From JBKXSZ01 sp047017005 (GTDB lineage: Bacteria; Bacillota; Clostridia; TANB77; CAG-508): 30,060 nt of DNA. This document shows positions 7,748-15,097 of this stretch, in pieces. The notes beneath the pieces are model-generated. The model saw nothing but the letters and a program-made list of their open reading frames with translations, searched no databases and had not been told where the DNA came from. Where the stretch lies: positions 1-30,060 of the forward strand of contig JBKXSZ010000019.1 of assembly GCA_047017005.1 (NCBI GenBank), in the 5' to 3' direction. A program made the translations under genes and the position numbers. How positions within the stretch are numbered: position 1 is the stretch's first letter; each line of letters opens with the position of its first letter.

Positions 7748-7774
7748 AGGTGCAAGAGAATATTACTTGCACCT
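7748..7774 (+). promoter_or_regulatory. Intercistronic hairpin before the binding-protein gene
   Basis: A perfect 9-base stem (7748-7756 / 7766-7774) with a 9-base loop lies between permease and binding-protein genes and has no T-run. Such hairpins often protect mRNA 3' or 5' ends and allow more binding protein than permease to be made. That role is inferred. Confidence 0.55.
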
Positions 7775-7807
7775 AATACATAAATTTGAAGGAGGAAAAA
7801 AATAAAT

Positions 7808-8827
7808 ATGAAAAAGTATGTAATACCAATTCTTATCATTGTATTAATTATTGCTGCTGTAGTATGCTATTTTGTATTTGGAAACAAAAAAACAGAAACA
7901 GGATTAAAGACAATTCAAGTAAATGAAGTAACACGTTCTGTTTTCTATGCACCACAATATGTTGCTATATCGCAAGGATTCTTTCAAGAAGAGGGACTTA
8001 ATATTGAATTAACAACAGGTCAAGGTGCTGATAAAGTTATGACAGCTGTTTTAGCAGGTCAAAGTGATATTGGATTTGCTGGACCGGAGGCATCTATCTA
8101 TGTATACAATGAAGGAAAAGAAGATAATACACTAGTATTTGCACAAATGACGAAAAAAGATGGCTCATTTTTAGTTAGTAGAAAAGATGAGAAAGGTAAT
8201 TTTGATTGGAAAAATTTAAAGGGAAAAACCGTTATTCCTGGAAGAAAAGGTGGAGTACCTTTTATGACCTTAGAATATGTACTTCGCAAAAACGGATTAG
8301 ACCTAGAAAAAGATTTAGTATTAGATGATAGTATTAAATTCGATTTAATGGCAGGAGCATTCTCTGGCGGAACTGCAGACTATGTAACATTATTCGAACC
8401 AACAGCGTCTATGACAGAATCTGCTGGAAAAGGATATGTAGTAGCTTCAGTAGGAGAAGCTTCAGGAGAAATTCCATATACCGCATATTTTGCTAAGAAA
8501 AGCTATATTCAAAAAAACGAAGATGTTATTCAAGGATTTACCAATGCAATATATAAAGGACAAAAATGGGTAGAAAGCCATTCTGCACAAGAAATAGCAG
8601 AAGCTATTAAAGGCTTCTTCCCAGATAACGATGTCGATATGCTTGCTAACTCGATTCAAAGCTATAAAGATATTGATGCTTGGAATCAAGACCCAGTATT
8701 AAAAGAAGAATCTTATAATCTATTAGAAGAAGTTATGACACAAGCAGGAGAATTAAAAGAAAAAGCTCCATATACTAGTGTTGTAAACAATAAATATGCA
8801 GAAGAAGCAATTAAAAATATAAAATAG
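7808..8827 (+). CDS. ABC importer substrate-binding protein, NMT1/SsuA-like
   Basis: The protein has 339 residues: one N-terminal hydrophobic helix (about 4-23) followed by a periplasmic-binding-type fold of the NMT1/NitT/TauT group. Recognisable parts are YAPQYVAISQGFFQEEGLNIEL, the GADKVMTAVLAGQSDIGFAGPE phosphate/sulfonate-like segment and LKGKTVIPGRKGG. The Cys in AAVVC is not a proper lipobox because Val precedes it, so it is probably held by an uncleaved membrane anchor. It presents an unknown ligand to the permease; candidates for this family include sulfonates, thiamine precursors or aromatic acids. The ribosome site GGAGG is at 7791-7795. It is co-transcribed with the two upstream genes and is followed by a terminator. 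Confidence 0.88.
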   Translation: MKKYVIPILIIVLIIAAVVCYFVFGNKKTETGLKTIQVNEVTRSVFYAPQYVAISQGFFQEEGLNIELTTGQGADKVMTAVLAGQSDIGFAGPEASIYVYNEGKEDNTLVFAQMTKKDGSFLVSRKDEKGNFDWKNLKGKTVIPGRKGGVPFMTLEYVLRKNGLDLEKDLVLDDSIKFDLMAGAFSGGTADYVTLFEPTASMTESAGKGYVVASVGEASGEIPYTAYFAKKSYIQKNEDVIQGFTNAIYKGQKWVESHSAQEIAEAIKGFFPDNDVDMLANSIQSYKDIDAWNQDPVLKEESYNLLEEVMTQAGELKEKAPYTSVVNNKYAEEAIKNIK

Positions 8828-8912
8828 AAAAGAATAAAAAAATGATGAACAAAAAAGAAAAAGTAATAAAAGTACAAAGGAAAGAAAATAAAAATATCTT
8901 TCACACTATCGT

Positions 8913-8952
8913 AAAAAGGGACTTAGATTAAAAGTGATTTAAGTCTCTTTTT
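8913..8952 (+). terminator. Terminator after the ABC importer operon
   Basis: A 16-base stem 8913-8928 / 8937-8952 with two G-U pairs and an 8-base loop. The right arm ends in TTTTT, and the left arm starts AAAAA, so it could act in both directions. Confidence 0.85.
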
Positions 8953-9024
8953 ATGAAAAATTAAAGATATATATATAACAGCAACTATAAAATGGAGAAA
9001 AATACTTGACGTAAAGCTTAAAAA

Positions 9025-9064
9025 GAAGAAATCTTTTGAAGGTTTTAAAAGATTCTTCCTTTTT
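9025..9064 (+). terminator. Second terminator-like hairpin
   Basis: The stem 9025-9037 / 9047-9058 has one bulged base and a 9-base loop, followed by CTTTTTC. It may be a backup terminator for the importer, or end a very short transcript. No promoter of good quality was found for the latter. Confidence 0.5.
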
Positions 9065-9087
9065 CGACAAAATATTTGCTAGAATGA

Positions 9088-9116
9088 TTGACAAAAAGTA
9101 ATAGAATATCTACAAT
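9088..9116 (+). promoter_or_regulatory. Sigma-70 promoter for the CmpB pair
   Basis: A perfect -35 TTGACA (9088-9093), 17-base spacer and -10 TACAAT (9111-9116) lie 45 bases before the ATG at 9161. Confidence 0.8.
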
Positions 9117-9160
9117 GATAGTAAAATGTACAAAACAAGAATAAGAAAAAAGGGGAGAAA

Positions 9161-10069
9161 ATGAAAGAGATACTAGCAGAAAAGAAAGATATAATAATAG
9201 AGACAGAAGAAAACAATAGTAATAATGCAGAGAAGAAAAAATCTTTTACTATTTTAGGGATTAGTATATGGAGATTGTTTGCATATTTTATCCTATATAG
9301 TATTGCAGGATATATTATTGAAACAGCATTTGGGGCATTAACTAAAGGTGTTATAGAGAGTAGAAAAAGTTTCCTTTATGGACCATTTTGTGCTATCTAT
9401 GGACTAGGTGCTGTTGTTATGATTCTATTTTTGCAATACTTTAAGAAAAATAACTTTACTCTATTTTTTGGAGGTTTCTTTATTGGCTCTGTTGTTGAAT
9501 ATATTGTAAGCTGGGTAGGAGAATATTTCATGCATATTAAATGGTGGGATTATTCCAATATCCCATTTAATTTAAATGGGAGAATATGCGTATTTTTCTC
9601 GCTATTCTGGGGAATTCTCGCTATATTTTTAATGAGTTATTTTAATCCTAAAATGGACCATGTTATTGATAAAATAAAGAGAAAAATACCACATAAGCTA
9701 CTAAAAGTATTAACAGCAACAATGATAATTTTAATGTTCCTTGATTTTTTAGTAACAGGTTTTGCTCTTCGTATGTTCTTTACAAGATTAGTAGATACTT
9801 ATCATTTAGAGTTACAGAATGGGGATGAATATTTATTCGATTGTGAAAAAATATATCAGAATAAACAAGTGAGTGATTTTGTATATAAATATTTTAGTGA
9901 TGAGAAAATGTTAAAAACATTTCCGAATATAAAAATGACTGGGAAAGATGGAAATATCATTTACGTAAGTGATATATTAAAGAATATTCAGCCATACTAC
10001 TTTAGAATATTTACTCCTAGAATACCCAAATTACCAGAAAAGGATTTTTCAATACAGCGTCAAGAATAA
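9161..10069 (+). CDS. CmpB-type multi-pass membrane protein (putative ABC permease, PF06541-like)
   Basis: The protein has 302 residues. After a charged N-terminus of about 30 residues come five or so membrane segments between about 33 and 205. Family hallmarks are YSIAGYIIETAFG near the first helix, SFLYGPFCAIYGLGAV, SVVEYIVSW and the WWDYSNIPFNLNGRIC motif, which defines the CmpB/DUF1113 family often annotated putative ABC transporter permease. Its function is not established. The C-terminal 90 residues are soluble and unrecognised. ATG 9161 has AAGGGGAG upstream and a near-consensus promoter. The next gene is a shorter paralogue 10 bases downstream. Confidence 0.85.
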   Translation: MKEILAEKKDIIIETEENNSNNAEKKKSFTILGISIWRLFAYFILYSIAGYIIETAFGALTKGVIESRKSFLYGPFCAIYGLGAVVMILFLQYFKKNNFTLFFGGFFIGSVVEYIVSWVGEYFMHIKWWDYSNIPFNLNGRICVFFSLFWGILAIFLMSYFNPKMDHVIDKIKRKIPHKLLKVLTATMIILMFLDFLVTGFALRMFFTRLVDTYHLELQNGDEYLFDCEKIYQNKQVSDFVYKYFSDEKMLKTFPNIKMTGKDGNIIYVSDILKNIQPYYFRIFTPRIPKLPEKDFSIQRQE

Positions 10070-10079
10070 GGAGATAGGT

Positions 10080-10758
10080 ATGATACATCAAATAGAAATA
10101 TATTTTTTACTTTTTTTAGCCTACTCTTTTTTAGGGTGGTTAATGGAAGTAATTTGTAAAATGGTACAGTATAAAAGATTTATTAATAGGGGATTTTTAA
10201 TTCGGACCGTATTGCCCGATTTATGGTTATGGGGCAATCCTTATAACTCTATTATTAAAGCGCTATGTAGATGACCCAATTGCTTTATTTGTTATGGCAA
10301 TTATGATATGTTCTTTACTAGAATATATTACGAGTTATGCAATGGAAAAACTATTTAAAGCAAGATGGTGGGATTATAGTAATAAGAAATTTAATATAAA
10401 TGGAAGAATTTGCTTAGAAACTATGGTACCATTTGGAATATTGGGATTAGGAATTATGTACGTTACAAATCCCATTTTACTAAATATGTTTTCACGTATT
10501 CCTATAGTGGTATTACATATATTGGCTATTACTTTTCTTATAGCATTTGTTACAGACTCTACTATTTCTTTGAAAATTATTTCAAATGTTAGAACAACAC
10601 AAAAAACAATACCAGCCGATAATACAGAAGAAATTACAAATAAGGTAAGAGAAATCTTGAAAAATAAATCAAAATTAAATAGAAGATTAATGAATGCATA
10701 TCCGAATTTAGAAGCAAAAGTAAAGAAAATCAAAACAAGATTAAAAGAAAGTAAATAA
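10080..10758 (+). CDS. Second CmpB-type membrane protein, with a one-base frameshift
   Basis: The family motifs are split between two frames: AYSFLGWLMEVICKMV and RFINRGFLI before, GPYCPIYGYGAILITLLLKR and the ARWWDYSNKKFNINGRIC motif after. The break is at ATTCGGACC; dropping C10203 gives ATT GGA CCG and a full protein of 225 residues. Helices after the motif and a lysine-rich tail complete the family pattern. It follows its longer paralogue by 10 bases with ribosome site AAGGAGA. As written the product would stop at 10274. The lesion occurs in the same TTCGGA hexamer as the permease lesion at 7349. Confidence 0.82.
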
Positions 10759-10789
10759 GAAAGTAAAGATACGTAAAATAATAAGAATA

Positions 10790-10833
10790 GAAGAAAAAAT
10801 AAAAAGAGAGCTTATCTTATTGAAGATAAGCTC
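10790..10833 (-). terminator. Minus-strand terminator of the short transcription unit
   Basis: A perfect 11-base stem 10808-10818 / 10823-10833 with a 4-base loop. Read on the minus strand it is followed by TCTTTTTATTTTTTC. On the plus strand there is no T-run, so it works for leftward transcription. Confidence 0.82.
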
Positions 10834-10933
10834 AAAATTAATTATATATTACATATTATGACAGACAGCTATAAAGAAATTATATTATAGTATAGTTTAG
10901 GGATTTCTGAGTGGGAAGTATAATACTAATTCT

Positions 10934-10981
10934 TTATGGTGGGTGTACATGACACCGAAGTAAACTAAATGTAGCTTTCAT
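10934..10981 (-). CDS. Very small reading frame, 15 residues
   Basis: On the minus strand ATG 10981-10979 opens the peptide MKATFSLLRCHVHPP and ends at TAA. The ribosome site AGGAGAG (10989-10995) is 7 bases upstream, and a near-perfect promoter lies about 70 bases before it. The C-terminal R-C-H-V-H-P-P could bind a metal, or the peptide may be a leader whose translation matters more than its product. Codons for GGTGT and ACACC around 10943-10957 can form a small hairpin. I do not recognise the peptide. Comparative conservation would be needed to call it a real gene. Confidence 0.5.
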   Translation of the reverse strand: MKATFSLLRCHVHPP

Positions 10982-11055
10982 CGTATCACTCTCCTATCTA
11001 AAAGTTAAAACCTATGCTGCTAACATGTAATATATTTGTTATTTAGTACAAAACA

Positions 11056-11084
11056 AGTATAGCACTTTTTAAAATTTATGTCAA
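11056..11084 (-). promoter_or_regulatory. Near-consensus minus-strand promoter
   Basis: Read leftward: TTGACA (11084-11079), 17-base spacer, TATACT (11061-11056). Start of transcription is expected near 11048. The transcript would be about 250 nt to the terminator. Confidence 0.82.
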
Positions 11085-11141
11085 CAATAAATGGAAAAAA
11101 AGTTAAAAAATGGGAAAAAGAGAGAAAAAGAACATAATGTG

Positions 11142-11150
11142 TGGTATAAT
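11142..11150 (+). promoter_or_regulatory. Extended -10 promoter for the lipid kinase
   Basis: TGGTATAAT is an extended -10 element without a recognisable -35. It leaves a leader of over 200 bases before the ATG at 11365. Confidence 0.5.
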
Positions 11151-11364
11151 AAATAAGTGAGAAAAAAGAAATTATTATTACTGGAAATAAAAAATAGTAT
11201 TATGAATAGAAGTAGAAGAAAATGGATAGGAACAATATTCATCAAAAAAACATTTTTTATTCATGAAAAATAAAGAAAAAGAAAATATAATATGCTAAGA
11301 ATGAAAGTAGCAAAAATTGGAATACTAGATTAAAGAAAACAAAAAGTAAAGGAAACACGAAAAG

Positions 11365-12267
11365 ATGGAGAATAAAAAAGTATTGCTGATTGTCAATCCA
11401 ACTGCAGGAAAGGGAAAAGTAATTAAAGTACTAAAAAAAGTAAATTCACATTTGACAGAAAAGGGATGTGATACGGATATTTTATATACAAGAAAAAAAG
11501 ATGATGCGATGCTATATGCAAACCAATATGGAAAAGATTATAGCATGGTTGTTTCTTGTGGGGGAGACGGAACCTTAAATGAGGTAATTAATGGACTAAT
11601 GAATTTAGAAAAGAAACCTAAATTAAGCTTTATTCCTTTTGGAACAACAAATGATTTTGCTAAAACATTAAAAGTGCCAAATACAAAATTTATTACTCCA
11701 AACAAAATCAAAACATACGATGAAATTTTTTGTGATATTGGTTCTTTTGATCAAACATATTTTAACTATATAGCAGCATTTGGTATTTTTACAGAAGTAT
11801 CTTATGCAACTCCACAAAGCTTAAAAAATAGGATGGGGAGAATAGCTTATTTCTTAGAAGGAATTAAAGAATTAACTAGTATTAAAACCTATCCTTTAAC
11901 AATTGAAGTAGAAGGGAAGACTTATACAGATGAATTTATTTATGGAGGAATTTCTAATTCTGTATCAGTTGCAGGTTTTAAAGGGATAGGATTTAATCCT
12001 AAAGAAGTAGAATTAGATGATGGAAAATTTGAAATGCTTTTTGTAAAAGCTCCTAAAAACCCAATAGAGCTTCATAAAGTTTTGTCAGCGCTTATTACGC
12101 AAAAGGTTTCTTCCGAATATATTTATTATTTTAAAACTGATAAAATAACAGTGCATTCAGAGGAAAAAATGCCTTGGACTGTAGATGGTGAATATGCCGG
12201 GAAGAAAAAAGATGTTACGATAAAAAATAATAAGAAAGCGATTCAATTTGTTATTCCAAAGGTATAA
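11365..12267 (+). CDS. Diacylglycerol kinase family lipid kinase (DgkB/YegS/BmrU-like)
   Basis: The protein has 300 residues. The N-terminal catalytic domain shows NPTAGKGK (about 11-18), the nucleotide-binding GGDGTLNEV (about 68-76) and FGTTNDFAKTL, the family's GTxNDxA motif. The C-terminal domain is a beta sandwich (MPWTVDGEYAGK near the end is typical). It phosphorylates a lipid such as diacylglycerol at the inner face of the membrane, recycling lipid left by lipoteichoic-acid or glycolipid synthesis. It seems monocistronic: a convergent minus-strand gene follows with a shared terminator. The ribosome site is weak (AAAGGA, about 11 bases before). The exact lipid substrate cannot be read from sequence. 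Confidence 0.88.
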   Translation: MENKKVLLIVNPTAGKGKVIKVLKKVNSHLTEKGCDTDILYTRKKDDAMLYANQYGKDYSMVVSCGGDGTLNEVINGLMNLEKKPKLSFIPFGTTNDFAKTLKVPNTKFITPNKIKTYDEIFCDIGSFDQTYFNYIAAFGIFTEVSYATPQSLKNRMGRIAYFLEGIKELTSIKTYPLTIEVEGKTYTDEFIYGGISNSVSVAGFKGIGFNPKEVELDDGKFEMLFVKAPKNPIELHKVLSALITQKVSSEYIYYFKTDKITVHSEEKMPWTVDGEYAGKKKDVTIKNNKKAIQFVIPKV

Positions 12268-12303
12268 ATGTAATAAAAAATAAAAGAGTAGAAGCGTAAA
12301 ATT

Positions 12304-12336
12304 GAAGAAGAAAGGGATATATTCTCTTTCTTCTTC
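12304..12336. terminator. Hairpin terminator between convergent genes
   Basis: The stem 12304-12317 / 12323-12336 has 14 pairs with one G-U and a 5-base loop. T-rich sequence follows only on the minus strand (AATTTTACG), so it best serves the glycosyltransferase gene. Confidence 0.65.
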
Positions 12337-12351
12337 GTGTCTTAAAATAAT

Positions 12352-13053
12352 CTAAGTAGCATATTCAGCTAGAATAGGCGTTACTTTTTCTTGCTCGATA
12401 AATTTATATTCTACCATTTTTCTTAATACATATTGCTGCCTTTTTCTTGCTAAATCCGGATTTTTAGTAGGAGCATAAACACTAGGAGCATTTGGAATAC
12501 CAGCCATTAAAGAAGCATCATCTAAATTCATTTCAGAAGGAGATTTGTTTAAATAACCTTCACAAGCTTCTTTAATACCATAATAGCCATCACCAAAATA
12601 ACTGGTGTTAACATACAGTTCTAATATTTGGTCTTTCGAATAATTTTTTTCTAATTCCATTGCCATAAAAATCTCAGCAATTTTTCTAGTAAGCTGTTTT
12701 TTCTGTGTAAAGTATAAGTTTTTAGCAACTTGTTGGGTAATAGTACTACCACCTTCTACTAAATCCATTTCTTTAATATTCGTGTAGATAGCACGCGCGA
12801 TTGCAATAATATCAATTGCACCATGTTGATAGAAACGATGGTCTTCTGCAGCAACAACAGCATCTTTATATTCTTTTGGCAATTCATCCAATGTTATGTA
12901 ATTCTTATCGGCCTGTACTTTTTCTACTTTATATTTTAGGTTAGAAGAACCAATAGCACTTCGGTACATTTGATAACCATCATAAATGAAAAAGCCACCA
13001 ATACAGAGTACAATAACAAGAAGAATTAATATGATTTTTTTCCATAATTTCAT
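12352..13053 (-). CDS. mtgA: Monofunctional peptidoglycan glycosyltransferase (GT51)
   Basis: The protein has 233 residues: an N-terminal membrane anchor at about 5-27, then a GT51 domain. Motifs are in order: VAAEDHRFYQHGAID (catalytic Glu), EGGSTITQQVAKNLY, RKIAEIFMAMELEKNYSKDQILELYVN (second catalytic Glu region) and YFGDGYYGIKEAC. It polymerises lipid II into glycan strands on the outer side of the membrane. No transpeptidase domain follows, so it is monofunctional rather than a truncated class A PBP; the end at residue 233 follows the complete GT51 domain. The start has GAGGT about 9 bases upstream on the minus strand. It has its own promoter at 13086-13115. Confidence 0.88.
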   Translation of the reverse strand: MKLWKKIILILLVIVLCIGGFFIYDGYQMYRSAIGSSNLKYKVEKVQADKNYITLDELPKEYKDAVVAAEDHRFYQHGAIDIIAIARAIYTNIKEMDLVEGGSTITQQVAKNLYFTQKKQLTRKIAEIFMAMELEKNYSKDQILELYVNTSYFGDGYYGIKEACEGYLNKSPSEMNLDDASLMAGIPNAPSVYAPTKNPDLARKRQQYVLRKMVEYKFIEQEKVTPILAEYAT

Positions 13054-13085
13054 ATATTTCTACCTCTTCTTTTTCTTTCTTCTAT

Positions 13086-13115
13086 ATTATATATCATAAT
13101 TCTAAAAAGTGACAA
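13086..13115 (-). promoter_or_regulatory. Promoter of the glycosyltransferase gene
   Basis: Read leftward: TTGTCA (13115-13110), 18-base spacer, TATAAT (13091-13086), about 33 bases before the ATG. Confidence 0.7.
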
Positions 13116-13285
13116 TCGAGTGACTGGAAAATTAATATATTCTTAATATACCGGAAAACAGAAATAAAGTCAAAGAGAAAGGTAGCCTTAGAGAAGCTCA
13201 GCTAAAAATAGAATAAAAGAGCTTTGAGATTTCTTATCATTCATCATTTTGAACAATTTTGAGTGAAATTCGATTTATTTAAGCT

Positions 13286-13313
13286 TTGAAGAAATTAGAA
13301 AATTTGGTATAAT
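13286..13313 (+). promoter_or_regulatory. Extended -10 promoter of the large RNA
   Basis: TTGAAG (13286-13291), 16-base spacer and TATAAT (13308-13313) with TGG directly before it, an extended -10. Transcription would begin near 13320, exactly at the base of the long-range helix. Confidence 0.75.
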
Positions 13314-13319
13314 ATACCA

Positions 13320-13903
13320 TGTTGGTAGCATTATTCTAGTGATGTTATCTCTACGAGGGTGGGGCTAAAAATCCACTAAAGGGCATATCGTTGAAGTTTC
13401 TGGTTTGTGCGCGAAATGCCAGTTTTGTGTGTAAGCTGGGAGTAAAGAAAGCAGGGGAGTATGTAATGGCATACATATGAATCCCTGTTTTCGCGGAGGC
13501 TTAAACAGAAATTATCTAAAATGTTTAAGTATAACCTATGTTAAGTGCCAAGACACAATACATAGAGTAGCCTGTCTTGAGTGATAGCTTTGGGATTAAT
13601 CTTAAGAGAGTTGAGAATGCATCTGGCCAGGTATTATCAAACTTGTAGAATATGAAATTACTGTTGCAAAAGAGACTAGTAGAGGGAGTAACATCTTAAA
13701 GGAAAACTTCTAGAGTGTTTGCTTTTTTTAGCATATGAGTCTGAGGATTAAGGTACGGATTTAAGTGGCAATCTGGTATTCCAAATTGTTTTGGAATGTT
13801 TTCTTTAAATGGAAACAGCTAATTAGTAATGGTTAGTAGAAGACAGAGAAATTCAACTAGACCTAAACCGTAAAATTTACTTAGGCTCTTACCAACTTTT
13901 TTT
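13320..13903 (+). ncRNA. Large structured non-coding RNA, ROOL-class candidate
   Basis: About 584 nt without a plausible gene, richer in G than its surroundings. The 5' end GTTGGTA (13321-13327) pairs with TACCAAC (13890-13896), directly followed by seven Ts, so the closing helix doubles as terminator. Internal hairpins: 13452-13456/13483-13487 enclosing 13459-13463/13470-13474; 13501-13507/13522-13528; 13536-13541/13560-13565; 13778-13785/13790-13797; and 13862-13866/13881-13885 capped by 13870-13873/13877-13880. It lacks the signatures of RNase P RNA, tmRNA and 6S RNA. ROOL RNAs of Bacillota are about 580 nt with paired ends; identity with ROOL is inferred from size and architecture, not sequence alignment. 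Confidence 0.72.
13889..13903 (+). terminator. Terminator formed by the 3' end of the large RNA
   Basis: TACCAAC plus seven Ts. The left arm of the stem is either the far 5' end of the RNA or, locally, weaker pairings. Coupling the global fold to termination is typical of large ornate RNAs. Confidence 0.6.
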
Positions 13904-14010
13904 GTATTATAAAAGAAAAAAGAGGAAGAAAAGCGCATAAATAGAGAAATAGAAAATATGGAGAATAAAATATAAAATAAAAAGGTAAAGAGAAAATAGG
14001 AGTGAAATAC

Positions 14011-14631
14011 TTGAAAGAACAAAAAGAGAAAATAGAAGTAATAGAAGAAAATAATATTAAGGTGAAAAATAAAAAAGATAAGAAGAAGGTTAAGAAAGAA
14101 GATTCTCCTTTTAGATGGTTTATTACCGTTTTTATTACAACTTTCATTTTATCAATTGTATTTTCTTATATTTCCACTAACTCTATCTCAAACTTATCTA
14201 TTATCCCAGCAATTCTAATTCTTATTTTAGTAATTGCAGTAGGAATTATATTTGATATTATAGGGGTGGCAGTTACAGTAGCAAATGAACATGAGTTTCA
14301 CGCAAAGGCAACAAAAAAAGTGCAGGGTTCTAAAACCTCAATAAAACTAATACGAAATTCAGCAAAAGTAGCAAATATTTGTGCCGATGTTATTGGGGAT
14401 ATTTGTGGAGTATTAAGTGGTTCTATTAGTGCTTTAATTGCAATAAAAATTACAGAAATGTATCAAATACCATTTAATATTCAATTTCTTATTAGTGCTG
14501 CAGTAGCTTCTTTAACAGTAAGTGGTAAAGCTTTAGGAAAAAGGGTTGCGCAAAAAGAATCTACGAAAATAGTTCATTTTGTTGGAATTATTATGAATAA
14601 ATTTAGCTTAAAAAGGGTGGAGAAGAAATAA
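14011..14631 (+). CDS. Small multi-pass membrane protein, possibly CNNM/DUF21-like
   Basis: The protein has 206 residues. A very basic and charged N-terminus of about 35 residues is followed by three or four membrane segments: FITVFITTFILSIVFSYI, IIPAILILILVIAVGIIFDIIGVAV, a glycine-rich ICADVIGDICGVLSGSISALIAI, and FLISAAVASLTVSGKALG. The segment FDIIGVAVTVANEHEFHAKA resembles the CNNM/DUF21 membrane domain that goes with CorB/CorC proteins; no CBS domains follow. Function unknown; a role in metal transport is a guess. TTG 14011 is preferred because AGGAG at 13998-14002 is 8 bases upstream; the GTG at 14002 overlaps that site. It lies about 107 bases after the large RNA and may be reached by read-through. 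Confidence 0.7.
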   Translation: MKEQKEKIEVIEENNIKVKNKKDKKKVKKEDSPFRWFITVFITTFILSIVFSYISTNSISNLSIIPAILILILVIAVGIIFDIIGVAVTVANEHEFHAKATKKVQGSKTSIKLIRNSAKVANICADVIGDICGVLSGSISALIAIKITEMYQIPFNIQFLISAAVASLTVSGKALGKRVAQKESTKIVHFVGIIMNKFSLKRVEKK

Positions 14632-14663
14632 GAATTAGAAAGAAAAATAGAAACTAATGGGTC

Positions 14664-14692
14664 TTGCATGAAGAATAGTTGGGTGATATAAT
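14664..14692 (+). promoter_or_regulatory. Promoter for the small gene at 14723
   Basis: TTGCAT (14664-14669), 17-base spacer, TATAAT (14687-14692) preceded by TGA, an extended -10. Confidence 0.8.
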
Positions 14693-14722
14693 AAGCTTGA
14701 AAAACATAGAAGAGGGAAGCTT

Positions 14723-14977
14723 ATGAATCTAGAATTTATTACAGAACTAATCGATGAAAAAATAGAAAAAAATGAATCATATATTGAAGTTACTTTTTTT
14801 GAATTAAGAGTAGAAAGAAACTTAAGCGAAGAAGATACGGAATTCTTTATTCGTTTAAGTACACAGCGCTTGAAAAATTTAGGTTATCAGATTTATTACA
14901 CAGGTCAAAGATATTTTTATCAAGGACAAGAAAGAGAAGTTACAAATAATATATTATATATTGCTATAAGAGAATAA
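14723..14977 (+). CDS. Small acidic protein of unknown function
   Basis: 84 residues, soluble, no recognised domain. It reads as helix (FITELIDEKIEKN), strand (YIEVTFFELRVER), helix (SEEDTEFFIRLSTQRLKNL) and two terminal strands ending YIAIRE. It stands alone between a good promoter and a good terminator, so it is a real monocistronic gene. GAGGG lies about 9 bases before the ATG. I do not recognise the family. Confidence 0.72.
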   Translation: MNLEFITELIDEKIEKNESYIEVTFFELRVERNLSEEDTEFFIRLSTQRLKNLGYQIYYTGQRYFYQGQEREVTNNILYIAIRE

Positions 14978-15018
14978 AGTAAAAGGGTACAAAAGAAAAT
15001 TTTGTATCTTTTTACTTT
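14978..15018. terminator. Terminator after the small acidic protein
   Basis: A 17-base stem 14978-14994 / 15000-15016 with two G-U pairs and a 5-base loop; A-rich left arm and T-rich right arm make it potentially bidirectional. Confidence 0.85.
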
Positions 15019-15097
15019 TCCTAGAAAAGCTATAGACAAGTAGCAAATTAAACTAAATCAAATCAATAAAATAGAGAATAGAGAATGGAGAATAGAA

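Larger units (their letters stand above)
8828..9160. other. Gene-free spacer of about 330 bases
   Basis: It holds the importer terminator (8913-8952), a second terminator-like hairpin (9025-9064) and the promoter of the CmpB pair (9088-9116). No coding frame with a ribosome site was found between them. Confidence 0.7.
10759..11364. other. Gene-poor spacer of about 600 bases holding a short minus-strand unit
   Basis: The left half carries a complete minus-strand transcription unit (promoter 11056-11084, small frame 10934-10981, terminator 10790-10833). The right half (11085-11364) holds the extended -10 box TGGTATAAT at 11142-11150 for the lipid kinase and otherwise A-rich DNA. Confidence 0.7.

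Noticed and set aside
7808..7879. Possible lipoprotein signal (AAVVC) on the binding protein
   Set aside because: Val at the -1 position is not accepted by lipoprotein signal peptidase; an uncleaved membrane anchor fits better.
10860..10868. GACAGACAG, identical to part of the WYL operator core
   Set aside because: The TGTC half and the AATA/TATT arms are missing, so it is only a 9-base match and probably chance.
13320..13903. RNase P RNA, tmRNA, 6S RNA or a group II intron as identity of the large RNA
   Set aside because: No conserved RNase P core (such as GAGGAAAGTCC), no tRNA-like ends, far too long for 6S, and no recognisable domain V or reverse transcriptase.
13819..14147. Minus-strand frames of 67 and 88 codons overlapping the RNA 3' end and the membrane protein gene
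   Set aside because: Low-complexity F/S/L-rich translations opposite an A-rich strand, no ribosome sites, and overlap with better-supported features.
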